59,639 nt of DNA from Ruminococcus sp. (GTDB lineage Bacteria > Bacillota > Clostridia > Oscillospirales > Ruminococcaceae), in assembly GCF_019417665.1 (NCBI RefSeq), contig NZ_DXUU01000013.1:1-59639 (forward strand), read 5' to 3'. A program made the translations under genes and the position numbers. Shown one piece after another: positions 1 through 6,240 of this stretch (positions within the stretch are counted from its first letter, which is position 1; each line of letters begins with the position of its first letter). The notes beneath the pieces are model-generated. The model did no database searches, was not told the origin of the DNA, and saw only the letters and a program-made list of their open reading frames with translations.

Positions 1-55
1 GAGCTACCGGCTCATAACCGGTCGGTCCTGGGTTCGAGTCCCCGATGGCCCACCA
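1..55 (+). tRNA. tRNA-Met (CAU anticodon), 5' end outside window
   Basis: The first 55 bases are the 3' two thirds of a tRNA. The anticodon stem pairs 6-10 with 18-22 around the loop CTCATAA, giving anticodon CAU at 13-15. The T arm contains GGTTCGAGTCC and the gene ends in an encoded CCA (53-55). CAU can be elongator or initiator tRNA-Met, or tRNA-Ile2 with lysidine. The missing 5' half prevents a firm choice; elongator Met is my best guess. Confidence 0.85.
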
Positions 56-61
56 ATATCT

Positions 62-98
62 AAAAAAACCGCTGTTTTTATCGAACAGCGGTTTTTTA
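62..98. terminator. Bidirectional intrinsic terminator
   Basis: An 8-bp stem CCGCTGTT/AACAGCGG is flanked by A-rich sequence on the left and T6 on the right. It can end the tRNA transcript on the plus strand and the XRE gene on the minus strand. Confidence 0.8.
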
Positions 99-416
99 TT
101 ATTTCATCGCATTTTGGCGCAGCATTAGCTGTATCATTTCCGTAACCAGTTCTTTTTGATTATTGGTCAATAATGAGAACGATGCAGAAATGGACATTTC
201 CTGTTGTGATCGTTTCACTTCATGCCCTAATAATTCATCCACACTGACTTGAAATGTGTCAGCAATTCGGATTAATGTTTTGTAATCTGGTTCATGTTTA
301 TTTTTGATATATCCGTTGAGTGTAGTCGGTGCAATTTGTAATGCAGCGGCAAGCTCTCGCTGTGATATATTGTTCTTTTCCAGAAGATTTAAAAGAATAT
401 CTCCAAAATGATTCAT
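99..416 (-). CDS. XRE-family HTH transcriptional regulator
   Basis: This is a 105-residue DNA-binding protein. Residues 9-62 form a Cro/C1-type helix-turn-helix (ISQRELAAALQIAPTTLNGYIKNK, recognition helix around TTLNGYI), followed by the usual IADTFQVSVDELLG helix and a short C-terminal tail with no sensor domain. The start follows GAGGTGATAATAG. A direct repeat AGATGAT lies just upstream at 432-438 and 445-451, a candidate autoregulatory site. It is divergent from the zinc-ribbon gene at 559. Target genes are unknown. Confidence 0.88.
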   Translation of the reverse strand: MNHFGDILLNLLEKNNISQRELAAALQIAPTTLNGYIKNKHEPDYKTLIRIADTFQVSVDELLGHEVKRSQQEMSISASFSLLTNNQKELVTEMIQLMLRQNAMK

Positions 417-493
417 CTATTATCACCTCTAAGATGATTATAAGAGATGATTGCTTTTTATTTATCAAAATACGAGAAAATAGTATTTATGTA

Positions 494-522
494 TTGACAA
501 GTTCTATTTTATAGTATATAAT
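494..522 (+). promoter_or_regulatory. Sigma-A promoter for the zinc-ribbon gene
   Basis: TTGACA at 494-499 and TATAAT at 517-522 are separated by 17 bp. The promoter faces the gene at 559. Confidence 0.75.
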
Positions 523-558
523 AAAGATATCAATTTTATACAAGGAGGCTGTACGAAA

Positions 559-792
559 ATGACATGTCCGAAATGTGGAAGTGAAAATGTGAGTGTACAG
601 GTGATTCAAACAAGTGGAAAAACAAAGCAGCGTGGAACAGGTTGTCTTTGGACACTTGGAAGGTGGACGATGATAATTTGCACATGTGGTCTTTGGCTTT
701 TGATAGGGAAAAGAAAAGGAACAGGGAAAACTAAATTCAAGAATCAGACAGTTGCGGTTTGTCAACAGTGTGGAAACCGTTGGAATGTCTGA
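559..792 (+). CDS. Small zinc-ribbon membrane protein
   Basis: A 77-residue protein with a CPKC knuckle at residues 3-6 and a second CQQC knuckle near the C-terminus, the two halves of a zinc ribbon. They are separated by a basic stretch and one hydrophobic segment (WTMIICTCGLWLLIG). AAGGAGG precedes the ATG. Function is unknown; similar zinc-ribbon mini-proteins are common in Firmicutes. A terminator follows directly, so it is probably monocistronic. Confidence 0.8.
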   Translation: MTCPKCGSENVSVQVIQTSGKTKQRGTGCLWTLGRWTMIICTCGLWLLIGKRKGTGKTKFKNQTVAVCQQCGNRWNV

Positions 793-820
793 ACAATATT
801 AAAAATTGCAGATTTAAAGA

Positions 821-846
821 GGGGCGGTTGAATATCGCCCTTTTTT
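821..846 (+). terminator. Intrinsic terminator
   Basis: GGGCG pairs with CGCCC around a 10-nt loop and is followed by T6. It ends the zinc-ribbon gene. Confidence 0.75.
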
Positions 847-918
847 ATGCAATGAAATCTTGACACTATTTATAATACATGCTACAATGAAACTAACAAA
901 AATTCCAGGAGGGAACCA

Positions 919-1566
919 ATGAAAGCAATTGTATTTGACATGGATGGTGTACTCTTTGACACGGAGCGTGTGGGGGATCAGGCGTGGCGGCGTGCGGCTG
1001 AGGAGATGGGTTTTGCCGGAATCGACGAGGCGGTGGATGGCTGTCGGGGACTGAACCGCAGGGATACGGCGGCATTCTTTGCGGCGCATTTCCCGGACTT
1101 CGACTATCCGGCGTTTCACCAGCGGAACCATGCCATTATGGCGGAGATGTTGGCGGATGGTATGCCGGTGAAGCCGGGTGCCTATGAGCTGCTGGATTGG
1201 CTGAAAGAACAGGAGTGGAAAATCGCACTGGAAACCTCTACTGGGCGGGAGAGCACCATGCATCATCTGGAATCAGCAAAAATGACAGAATATTTTGAGG
1301 CGATCATCACGGGGGAACAGGTGGAGCACGGCAAGCCTGCCCCGGAAATTTATGAGATTGCGTGCCGGGAACTGGGCACCGAGCCGGCGCTTACCTATGC
1401 GGTGGAGGATTCGCCCAACGGGATCCGCAGCGCTTCCGGGGCGAAAATGCGTGTCATTATGGTGCCGGATCAGATTGCGCCCAATCTGGAACTGCGGCAG
1501 ATGATCGTGACGGTGCAGAAAACGTTGCTGGATGTGCGGGAGTTTTTGGAGAAGTTCGGGGAGTGA
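919..1566 (+). CDS. HAD-superfamily hydrolase, beta-phosphoglucomutase-like
   Basis: A 215-residue cytosolic HAD subfamily IA phosphatase/phosphomutase. Motif I is FDMDGVLFDT (residues 6-15, Asp nucleophile and Asp acid/base). A helical cap follows, then motif II LETSTGR, a Lys in EHGKPAPEIY and motif IV VEDSPNG. Its own promoter is TTGACA (860-865) and TACAAT (883-888) with 17-bp spacing, and AGGAGG precedes the ATG. The substrate cannot be told from sequence; candidates are sugar phosphates or nucleotides. A second HAD of the same class lies at 50923. Confidence 0.9.
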   Translation: MKAIVFDMDGVLFDTERVGDQAWRRAAEEMGFAGIDEAVDGCRGLNRRDTAAFFAAHFPDFDYPAFHQRNHAIMAEMLADGMPVKPGAYELLDWLKEQEWKIALETSTGRESTMHHLESAKMTEYFEAIITGEQVEHGKPAPEIYEIACRELGTEPALTYAVEDSPNGIRSASGAKMRVIMVPDQIAPNLELRQMIVTVQKTLLDVREFLEKFGE

Positions 1567-1681
1567 CATACGGCGGCACACTTCCCTTTGCAATGTCTGG
1601 TGAAGTGTAACGGCATCATAGTGCAGGGGCGAAGAAGTATAAAAGAGGATGTTGCAAGTGTCAAAATTCAACAGGAAAACG

Positions 1682-1759
1682 GTGCGATGTGGGCATCGCA
1701 CCCTACAAATCACCGCAAATTCCGTAACATTTTGTAGGGGTCGATGCCCACATCGACCC
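1682..1759. repeat. Inverted pair of REP units (GTAGGG family)
   Basis: Two copies of a REP-like unit face each other: TTTGTAGGG..GCGATGCCCACATCGC on the minus strand (1682-1709) and TTTGTAGGGGTCGATGCCC on the plus strand (1729-1759). Each has an inner short palindrome. The pair sits between TGTTGCAAG (about 1650) and CTTGCAACA followed by CCCTTTTTTT (about 1780-1799). It therefore lies in the loop of what looks like the terminator hairpin of the HAD gene. The same family recurs at 11994, 14508, 29136, 31813, 48348 and 51714. Confidence 0.8.
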
Positions 1760-1842
1760 GTGAATCAGGATTTCGCTGTCCTTGCAACAGCCCTTTTTTT
1801 ATTCTTATCTTACTTGCATAAATTGGAATTCGGAGGGCTTTT

Positions 1843-2214
1843 ATGGATATATCTGATAATGCAATAATTTTAACCTCAGAACCTATTCCAGATATGACTC
1901 CAAGTGAATGGCTGCAATTTCATAATCATTGCGAAAGTGAAAGTGATCTGGCTAATGCACTTGCAGGCGCATGGAATCAGTCAGGTTGGCTTATGCATGA
2001 AATTAGTGAAGATTGTTGTATTGCTGATATGGAACAAAGATTTCACGAATGGTGGAAGGTACAAGCATATTTGGTTCAAAAAATCAAAATATTGGAACAA
2101 GTTGAAAATCCAAATAGTATCCTTGATGATTTGCCCTATGAAAAGATTGTCGCTCCGTTTATGGAGCATAATGGATATAGGCTTTGTTGTGGATGGTGGT
2201 TACAAAAAACATAA
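1843..2214 (+). CDS. Hypothetical protein
   Basis: A 123-residue soluble acidic protein, not recognised. It contains a Trp/His-rich middle (EQRFHEWWKVQAYLVQKIKILEQV) likely to be helical and ends in CCGWWLQKT. GGAGGG precedes the ATG at good spacing, supporting translation. The coding sequence is more AT-rich than its neighbours. The stop codon is the first base pairs of a 50-bp palindromic repeat, so the repeat may have truncated or re-terminated the gene. Confidence 0.7.
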   Translation: MDISDNAIILTSEPIPDMTPSEWLQFHNHCESESDLANALAGAWNQSGWLMHEISEDCCIADMEQRFHEWWKVQAYLVQKIKILEQVENPNSILDDLPYEKIVAPFMEHNGYRLCCGWWLQKT

Positions 2215-2262
2215 GGCAACACCGTACAAAGAGCGCCTGACGGCTTTTTACGGTATTGCCAT
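2213..2262. repeat. ~50-bp imperfect palindromic repeat, copy 1
   Basis: Starts AAGGCAACACCGTACAAAG and ends CGGTATTGCC with a GCGCCTGACGGC centre. Related copies lie at 50794 (reverse), 55895 and 58359 (reverse, shortened). It probably forms a hairpin and may serve as a transcript 3' end. Confidence 0.75.
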
Positions 2263-2343
2263 AAATTTCGTTGAAAGCGCCGTTATCACACCTGTATGCA
2301 TCAACTATTTTGTAAATAAAATGTAAACAATCCGGATTTTCGC

Positions 2344-2371
2344 TTGACGAACTTAGCACACGTGCTATAAT
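2344..2371 (+). promoter_or_regulatory. htpG promoter
   Basis: TTGACG at 2344-2349 and TATAAT at 2366-2371 with 16-bp spacing. A small palindrome, TAGCAC-AC-GTGCTA (2354-2367), fills the spacer and resembles CIRCE half-sites. Confidence 0.8.
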
Positions 2372-2375
2372 AGTG

Positions 2376-2402
2376 TTAGCACTTCAACAACAAGAGTGCT
2401 AA
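2376..2402 (+). promoter_or_regulatory. CIRCE operator upstream of htpG
   Basis: TTAGCACTT, nine bases, then GAGTGCTAA: one mismatch from the HrcA consensus TTAGCACTC-N9-GAGTGCTAA. It lies just downstream of the -10 box, the usual place for HrcA repression. Confidence 0.92.
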
Positions 2403-2453
2403 TCTAACGCAATGCAGAAAGGAGTCGTGCCTGCGAGGGCACGAAAGAGAGAG

Positions 2454-4355
2454 ATGGAACAGAAACAATTTCAGGCAGAGTCCAAGCGTCTGCTGGACAT
2501 GATGATTCATTCGATCTATACCCATAAGGAGATTTTCCTCCGGGAGCTGATCTCCAACGCCAGCGATGCCATTGACAAGCTGTATTTCCGCTCCCTGACG
2601 GATGACAGCGTGGGCATGAACAAGTCCGACTTCGGCATTCGCCTTGCCATTGACAAGGATGCCCGGACGCTGACCATTACGGATAACGGCATCGGTATGA
2701 CCAAGGCGGAAATGGAAGAGCATCTGGGTACCATTGCAAACAGCGGTTCGCTCCAGTTCAAGAAGGAAAATAACCTGGCAGAGGATAACCAGATCATTGG
2801 TCAGTTCGGCGTAGGCTTCTACTCTGCATTTATGGTGGCAAAGCGTGTGACCGTGAAGTCACTGGCATTCGGCGAGACACAGGGCTATGAATGGCAGTCC
2901 GAGGGCGTTGAGGGCTATACCATGGATACCTGCGACAAGGATACCGTGGGTACGGAAATTATCCTGGAGCTGCTGGACGATGTGGACGCTGACGAGGACG
3001 GCAACGGTGGTGAGAACTACAGCGAATTCCTCGACCAGTACCGTATCCAGAGCCTGGTAAAGCGGTATAGCGATTATATCCGCTTTCCCATTACCATGGA
3101 TATGACAAAGAGCCGCAAGAAAGAGGATTCCGACGAATATGAGGATTACATCGAAAACGTTACCCTCAACAGCATGGTTCCTCTGTGGCACAAGAACAAG
3201 AATGAGATCAGCGAGGAAGAGTATAACAGCTTCTATAAGGACAAGTGCGGCGATTATACTGATCCCCTGTGCCATATGCACGTGCGCAACGAGGGCACGA
3301 TTACCTATGATGCGCTGCTGTACATTCCGTCCCATGCACCGTTCAATTATTACAGCAAGGACTATGAAAAAGGCTTGCAGCTGTATGCAAACGGCGTGCT
3401 GATCATGGATCGCTGTGAGGATCTGCTGCCGGATTATTTCAGCTTTGTCAAGGGTCTGGTGGATTCCGAAGATCTGTCCTTGAATATTTCCCGAGAAATG
3501 TTGCAGCATGATGCTCAGCTGCGCCAGATCGCACGGAGCATTGAGCGTACCATTAAGAACGAACTGAAGCGCATGATGAAGAACGATCGGGAGAAGTATG
3601 AGCAGTTCTACCAGTCCTTCGGTCTCCAGCTGAAGTACGGCATTTATTCCGATTATGGTATGCACAAGGATCTGCTCCAGGATCTGCTGCTGTTCCCGTC
3701 GTCCAAGGACGGCAAGCTGACTTCGCTCCAGGAATATATCGACCGGATGCCGGAGGGTCAGGATAAGATCTATTATGCGACCGGCGAGAGCATTGCCCGG
3801 ATCGAGTTGCTTCCTCAGACAGAACAGGTCAAGGAAAAAGGCTATGAGATCCTGTACTTTACGGAAAATGTGGACGAGTTTGCAATTCGTATGATGCGGA
3901 ACTATCAGGAAAAGGAATTCCAGTCGGTATTGGACAGCAGCCTGGATCTGGAAACAGACGAGGAGAAAAAGGAACTGGAAGAAAAGCAGGAATCCAGTAA
4001 GGATATGCTGGAGGCAGTTCAGAAGGCACTGGACGGCAAGGTCGGCAGCGTTAAGCTGTCTGGTCGGCTGAAATCTCATCCTGTCTGCTTGTCCAGCCAG
4101 GGTGATCTGTCCATGGAAATGGCAAAGACTTTGAATGCAATGCCGGGCAGCGAGGGCGAAAAGCTGAAAGCCAATACGGTACTGGAGATCAACCCGGAGC
4201 ACGCCATTTATCAGACTCTGATGGATCTGCAAGCATCCGATTCTGACAAGATGGACGACTATGCAAAGCTGCTGTATGATCAGGCACTGCTCATTGCAGG
4301 TATGCCCATTGAGGATCCGGTGGCATTCTCCAACCGGATCTGCGATCTGATGTAA
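2454..4355 (+). CDS. htpG: Molecular chaperone HtpG (Hsp90)
   Basis: 633 residues, normal for bacterial Hsp90. The N-terminal GHKL ATPase domain shows ELISNASDAIDKL, DNGIGM and GQFGVGFYSAFMVA, followed by the middle domain (LYANGVLIMDRCEDLLPDYF, SLNISREMLQ) and a C-terminal dimerisation region. It is an ATP-driven cytosolic chaperone. I place the start at MEQKQFQAESKRLL. An in-frame ATG 42 bases upstream lacks a ribosome-binding site and would add an atypical leader. The AAAGGAG at 2418-2424 is separated from the ATG by a 6-bp hairpin (2426-2443). Regulation by HrcA is inferred from the CIRCE element. Confidence 0.96.
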   Translation: MEQKQFQAESKRLLDMMIHSIYTHKEIFLRELISNASDAIDKLYFRSLTDDSVGMNKSDFGIRLAIDKDARTLTITDNGIGMTKAEMEEHLGTIANSGSLQFKKENNLAEDNQIIGQFGVGFYSAFMVAKRVTVKSLAFGETQGYEWQSEGVEGYTMDTCDKDTVGTEIILELLDDVDADEDGNGGENYSEFLDQYRIQSLVKRYSDYIRFPITMDMTKSRKKEDSDEYEDYIENVTLNSMVPLWHKNKNEISEEEYNSFYKDKCGDYTDPLCHMHVRNEGTITYDALLYIPSHAPFNYYSKDYEKGLQLYANGVLIMDRCEDLLPDYFSFVKGLVDSEDLSLNISREMLQHDAQLRQIARSIERTIKNELKRMMKNDREKYEQFYQSFGLQLKYGIYSDYGMHKDLLQDLLLFPSSKDGKLTSLQEYIDRMPEGQDKIYYATGESIARIELLPQTEQVKEKGYEILYFTENVDEFAIRMMRNYQEKEFQSVLDSSLDLETDEEKKELEEKQESSKDMLEAVQKALDGKVGSVKLSGRLKSHPVCLSSQGDLSMEMAKTLNAMPGSEGEKLKANTVLEINPEHAIYQTLMDLQASDSDKMDDYAKLLYDQALLIAGMPIEDPVAFSNRICDLM

Positions 4356-4392
4356 TGCTGATTCATTGAAAAAGAGAAGATAGATCATAGAT

Positions 4393-4431
4393 CACCGCCG
4401 CAGAGGGAGACTTTTGCGGCGGTGGTTTTTT
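4393..4431 (+). terminator. htpG terminator
   Basis: Stem CACCGCCGCA/TGCGGCGGTG (4393-4402 with 4415-4424) followed by T6. Confidence 0.88.
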
Positions 4432-4432
4432 G

Positions 4433-4461
4433 TTGACGTAATTCGACAAAACTGGTATAAT
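4433..4461 (+). promoter_or_regulatory. Promoter of type I toxin mRNA 1
   Basis: TTGACG (4433-4438), 17-bp spacer, TATAAT (4456-4461). Transcription would start near 4468, about 45 nt before the toxin start codon. Confidence 0.75.
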
Positions 4462-4511
4462 AATTATACTGCCGATCTCCTTGTTATAACAGGGAGGAGG
4501 TGAGCCTGTAA

Positions 4512-4601
4512 TTGGAGATACTTACATCTTTTCTCATTTCTGTCGCAGCAAGTATAGTAGCATATTATATTTGCAAGTGGCTGGACAGTAAGGGGAAGTA
4601 A
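4512..4601 (+). CDS. Type I toxin-like small membrane peptide, copy 1
   Basis: A 29-residue peptide with one transmembrane helix (TSFLISVAASIVAYYICKWL) and a charged DSKGK tail. This is the layout of Fst/Ldr-type toxins that insert into the cell's own membrane. A UUG start codon follows AGGGAGGAGGTGAG; the codon before it is a stop. Downstream, the mRNA runs into a 13-bp hairpin (4631-4662) shared with a convergent minus-strand RNA. The peptide is 90% identical to the copy at 4813. Toxicity is inferred from architecture, not shown. Confidence 0.72.
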   Translation: MEILTSFLISVAASIVAYYICKWLDSKGK

Positions 4602-4627
4602 AATCCAAAAACGGCAGTACAGTACAA

Positions 4628-4698
4628 AAGAATCCCCACAGAGCTGCAACTCTGTGGGGATTCGTCTTTGTAAACCTGTTTAGAGATACTTACATTTC
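4628..4698 (-). ncRNA. Antitoxin RNA of par-like cassette 1
   Basis: A minus-strand promoter (TGTCAA 4728-4733, ATTATA 4705-4710, 17-bp spacer) would start RNA near 4698. It first transcribes a 13-nt direct repeat GAGATACTTACAT (4683-4695) that is identical to 4515-4527 at the toxin start. It then reaches the common hairpin 4631-4662 and ends in TTCTTTTG. Because the two genes converge, the repeats give complementary RNA, so this RNA could pair with both the translation start and the 3' end of toxin mRNA 1, as RNA II does in the par system of pAD1. Confidence 0.7.
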
Positions 4699-4812
4699 AT
4701 TTTTATTATACCCTAATTCGAAGGGATTGTCAAGAGCTATTATGAAGTTCCAGAAATTATAATCTATACGCTGCCGGTCTCCTTGTTATAACAGGGAGGA
4801 GGTGAGCCTGTA

Positions 4813-4902
4813 TTGGAGTGGATCATGTCTTTTCTCATTTCTGTCGCAGCAAGTATAGCAGCATATTATATTTGCAAGTGGCTGGACAGTAAGGGAAAGT
4901 AA
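4813..4902 (+). CDS. Type I toxin-like small membrane peptide, copy 2
   Basis: 29 residues, differing from copy 1 at the N-terminus (LEWIM against LEILT) and in one helix residue (SIAAYY against SIVAYY). The UUG start follows GGGAGGAGGTGAG as in copy 1. An in-frame ATG four codons later is too far from the ribosome site. A TATAAT at 4758-4763 lies upstream but its -35 is weak and overlaps the antitoxin 1 promoter region. The sequence from the leader through the hairpin duplicates cassette 1. Confidence 0.72.
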   Translation: MEWIMSFLISVAASIAAYYICKWLDSKGK

Positions 4903-4924
4903 AAAACCAAAAACGGCAGCACAA

Positions 4925-4998
4925 AAGAATCCCCGCAGAGTGGCAACTCTGCGGGGATTCGTCTTTGTGAACCTGTTTGGAGATTCGATCATATCATT
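4925..4998 (-). ncRNA. Antitoxin RNA of par-like cassette 2
   Basis: Minus promoter TGTCAA (5028-5033) and ATTATA (5005-5010) with 17-bp spacing. Its 5' segment repeats parts of the toxin 2 start: TTGGAG (4977-4982 against 4813-4818) and GATCAT (4987-4992 against 4821-4826). It then runs into the hairpin 4928-4959. The repeat differs from that of cassette 1 in the same way as the toxin start does, which suggests cognate pairing. Confidence 0.68.
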
Positions 4999-5075
4999 GG
5001 TTTTATTATACGCTAATTCCGGGCATTTGTCAAGATGGAATTTTTAAAATTTATTTTTTCGTAACGCAATTCACC

Positions 5076-5258
5076 CTAGGTTTCCGGCTGTTCCGGGGAC
5101 TGTGCCGGATTCCGTGTTAGTTCCAGGTCGGACAGGAGCACCTGTTCTTCGCAGCGGCATTGGAATTCCTTCAGACGTGACAGTTCCTGTTCCAGTACTT
5201 GTATGGTGTGCGTCAGCTTTCGCTGGGACGCATAGTATAACGCTTCATAATCTGTCAT
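5076..5258 (-). CDS. Small coiled-coil protein
   Basis: 60 residues. Residues 2-45 read as a single amphipathic coiled coil (YYASQRKLTHTIQVLEQELSRLKEFQ) and the tail is Pro/Glu-rich and disordered. TTTGGAGGAATTTCT precedes the ATG. It is divergent from the XRE gene at 5398 and their -35 boxes overlap, which points to joint control. Function unknown. Confidence 0.72.
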   Translation of the reverse strand: MTDYEALYYASQRKLTHTIQVLEQELSRLKEFQCRCEEQVLLSDLELTRNPAQSPEQPET

Positions 5259-5288
5259 AGAAATTCCTCCAAATTATTTCCTTATATA

Positions 5289-5368
5289 AGTATATATCTA
5301 TATAGGGAAATTGTCAAGCATAAGGATATCCGTTATAGTGGGTATAAAGGCAGAATGACACGTTCTGC
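5289..5368. promoter_or_regulatory. Overlapping divergent promoters with an operator-like palindrome
   Basis: Plus: TTGTCA (5311-5316) and TATAGT (5334-5339). Minus: TGTCAA (5312-5317) and AGTATA (5289-5294). Both spacers are 17 bp and the -35 boxes share five bases, so only one polymerase can bind at a time. GCAGAA-N7-TTCTGC (5350-5368) lies downstream of the plus start and is a candidate site for the XRE protein encoded next. Confidence 0.65.
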
Positions 5369-5397
5369 AAATGTTTGAAACGTTGGAGGAATGCACC

Positions 5398-5598
5398 ATG
5401 ATCCGTATCAAGCTGGACAAATTGCTGGAAGAACGCGGCATGAGTCGGTATCGGCTGGCACAGCTGACAGAAACCAAGTATCAGGTCATTGATAATTATT
5501 ACAAAAACCGTGTAGTACGATATGACGGGGAAATCTTATCCCGGATCTGCGCTGCCCTGGATTGCAATGTGGGAGATATTCTGGAATATGAGAAATAA
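5398..5598 (+). CDS. XRE-family HTH regulator
   Basis: 66 residues, almost entirely one Cro/C1-type helix-turn-helix (LDKLLEERGMSRYRLAQLTE, then YQVIDNYYKNR, then ICAALDCNVGDILEYEK). This is the single-domain form seen in compact repressors of the YozG/HTH_26 type. The start follows TTGGAGGAATGCACC; an earlier in-frame GTG/ATG would overlap the ribosome site. It probably regulates itself and the divergent coiled-coil gene. Confidence 0.85.
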   Translation: MIRIKLDKLLEERGMSRYRLAQLTETKYQVIDNYYKNRVVRYDGEILSRICAALDCNVGDILEYEK

Positions 5599-5732
5599 CA
5601 TGGAAATCAAAAATGTCGAAATGATTGCCAAAACGTATTATTTCATGCAAAATGCGATTATTATTCTGTAAAATCTCTTGCGAAAAAAATAGGGGTATGC
5701 TATAATAAAAATAGTTGTGTGGGATCGATCGG

Positions 5733-6131
5733 TCATTCTCTTTGTCTCTGAAACCGCTTGGAAACGATATGACAGATGCCGAATGCGGGGATGCACAGGA
5801 AAAACCACAGTCCCGTAAAGGGCAGGCAGATCTGACCGTACAGATTCAGGGGCATATTGCTGTAATCCCAGACGTTCCAACCCATGACCATGTTGTCGAA
5901 TACACCTACGGTGAATTCGATGGCTGTGATCAGGAGCGCACCGCAGAGACATTGCAGCAGAAGCGTTCGGGGCGGTGCGGCGGCATGGAGCAGATACAGC
6001 GCCACGGCTGCTATGCCGCCGGTGAGTGCCATGGTCCAGTGGGTAAAGCCACGGAAGAGAATTTCCAACATACTGTAGACAAAACAGCCTAACAAAAAAA
6101 ACCAGCACAGTTCATAAGACTTGACGTGCAT
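5733..6131 (-). CDS. Polytopic membrane protein, putative ABC transporter permease (CmpB-like)
   Basis: 132 residues with about four transmembrane segments. The ELCWFFLLGCFVYSMLEILFRGFTHWTMALTGG region and FTVGVFDNMVMGWNVWDYS motif match the family annotated as putative ABC-transporter type IV (PF06541). ATG at 6131 follows GAGAGGTGA. No ATPase partner is adjacent, so a transport role is unproven. Confidence 0.75.
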   Translation of the reverse strand: MHVKSYELCWFFLLGCFVYSMLEILFRGFTHWTMALTGGIAAVALYLLHAAAPPRTLLLQCLCGALLITAIEFTVGVFDNMVMGWNVWDYSNMPLNLYGQICLPFTGLWFFLCIPAFGICHIVSKRFQRQRE

Positions 6132-6240
6132 TGGTGTCACCTCTCTTTTGAAATGAGGAATACTTTTATCCTATGCAGATGAATGAAAAATATACAGGCG
6201 GTAAAAAATGCTGTCTATCCTAGAAGGAGGAATATGATTT

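Noticed and set aside
2859..4388. Long minus frame opposite htpG, and similar ones opposite atpA, dnaK, dnaJ, purB and GH13
   Set aside because: All are antisense shadows of strongly recognised genes.
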